From Pavlovales sp. CCMP2436 (taxonomy: Eukaryota > Haptophyta > Pavlovophyceae > Pavlovales): 17,769 nt of DNA. The stretch spans positions 4,711 to 22,479 of the forward strand of contig MU631663.1 of NCBI GenBank assembly GCA_026770615.1, given 5' to 3'. Both the position numbers and the translations under genes were made by a program. The notes under the pieces are model-generated. The model was not told where the DNA came from, made no database searches, and saw only the letters and a program-made list of their open reading frames with translations. This document shows, piece by piece, positions 16,810 through 17,769 of the stretch; within the stretch, counting starts at the first letter, position 1; every line of letters begins with the position of its first letter.

Positions 16810-17769
16810 CGTTTTTGGAGTGCGGAGACAAGGCCACGATGTCGGCCACCTCTTCATGTTGGACACCCGTACACAGCGCCAAGATAAAAAAAATGTTCGT
16901 TTCTGGGCGAGCTCACGCGGGCGGCGCCGCAATGGGCTGGCCGCTGCCGCTGCTCCGCTATGGAGGCCGCGCCATGAGGAGCATGCCATGCACGTGCGTG
17001 TTGGCTGCCCGCCAACCGCGCGCGCAGCCGGCGAACCACCCGTCGGCGTGAGCACCTCCCCTTCGCCTACGAGACGCCTAAGAGGCTGCCCCTCGCTGCC
17101 GCAGCCGCAGGCTAGGCGACGAGGCGGCGGGATGTGGGTGTAGGGGCTGCACGGCCCGCCACGCGTCTCTACGTGGTTGCTTTGGGCCCATGTGCGCGGC
17201 CCAAGGTTCGTCTCTGCAAGCCGTGGGCGTCTCGTCACGACGAGCCTCCGCCACGACGCCTCCCAGCGAAGCCTCCAGCTCAAGTACCATCCCACGTCGC
17301 TACCGCCACCGCCGCCGCCGCCGCTGACGCTGTTACCGCCCGCTATGACAGCCGCGGTCATCGGCGACAGTGGCGGCGGCCGTGGCCGCGAGCCGAGCAC
17401 CAAGCCGAGTGCCGAGCGCGATAGGTGGCAGCGTCAGCGACGTGATAGGTGGCAGCACAGATGGACGGTGAAACCCGAGCCCTCCGGCGGGGCGCGGGTC
17501 GGTGTTGGGATGTCCGCGAGTGCGAGGCACATCGCACTGGGAGCGGGCTCCGTCGGCGCCGGCTGCGCGAGCACTGCGAGGCCCGCAGGGCCTTGTGCCG
17601 AAGTTCGGATTAGCCACGCTGCCTAGTTTTTTGTTAGGGTCACTTCGTACCGAATATTATATTTATGATAGGGATTCAAGCTGGCGTCTGACTGTTCTGA
17701 ATGTTGTGCTGGTCTGAGCGCTGCGTCGCCCATTACCTGCTGCGTGCCTTAGTCGGCTGCGCTGGCTTG
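16810..17769. other. GC-rich upstream region of the ABM gene, no gene seen
   Basis: I see no supportable gene. The frames here are long only because of base composition. There is a CCG-rich tract (about 17300-17335), a 24-bp direct repeat beginning GATAGGTGGCAG at 17420 and 17444, and a poly-A run (about 16884-16892). The ABM promoter should lie in the part next to 16809. Confidence 0.5.

Noticed and set aside
16637..17403. About 198-residue N-terminal extension of the ABM protein
   Set aside because: In frame but low-complexity, with no targeting or domain signature; the domain begins directly after ATG 16809. RNA 5'-end data would settle it.

Overview
The window looks like nuclear DNA of a GC-rich single-celled eukaryote, most likely an alga. 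A haptophyte-type genome is my best guess, but no rRNA or other marker here confirms it. The evidence is structural. Four of the five convincing genes read as proteins, and three of them contain short introns with canonical GT...AG ends that restore the reading frame exactly when removed. Coding DNA is strongly GC-rich, some introns and spacers are AT-rich, and there are no operons or ribosome binding sites.

Layout. Bases 1-3650 are repeat-rich: a 114-126 bp inverted-repeat (foldback) element, a decayed minus-strand coding region of unknown family, a run of six 42-bp repeats, a 205-bp near-triplication and a perfect GC hairpin. Bases 3651-4554 show no gene. From 4555 the gene-dense part begins. 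It holds a three-exon protein with two cyclic-nucleotide-binding-like domains (4555-7594, +); a 733-bp non-autonomous element with terminal inverted repeats and regularly spaced C-runs (7741-8473); an IQ-motif, calmodulin-binding-type protein (8800-10314, +); a four-exon EamA/DMT-family membrane transporter (11973-10630, -); exonuclease 1 (EXO1) in two exons (12900-15157, +); a second foldback element (15342-15784); and a two-exon antibiotic-biosynthesis-monooxygenase (ABM) fold protein (16809-16337, -). The last 960 bases show no supportable gene.

How the genes relate. I see no pathway linking them. The cyclic-nucleotide protein and the IQ protein are adjacent, same-strand, probable signalling proteins. 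EXO1 and the transporter are divergent across about 0.9 kb. EXO1 and the ABM gene converge on the second foldback element. The strongest candidates for something undescribed are the two foldback elements (the first with a protein-like loop), the C-run element, the 14-residue-repeat decayed gene with a single internal TAG, and the EXO1 C-terminus, which carries a zinc finger and a PCNA-binding-type tail.
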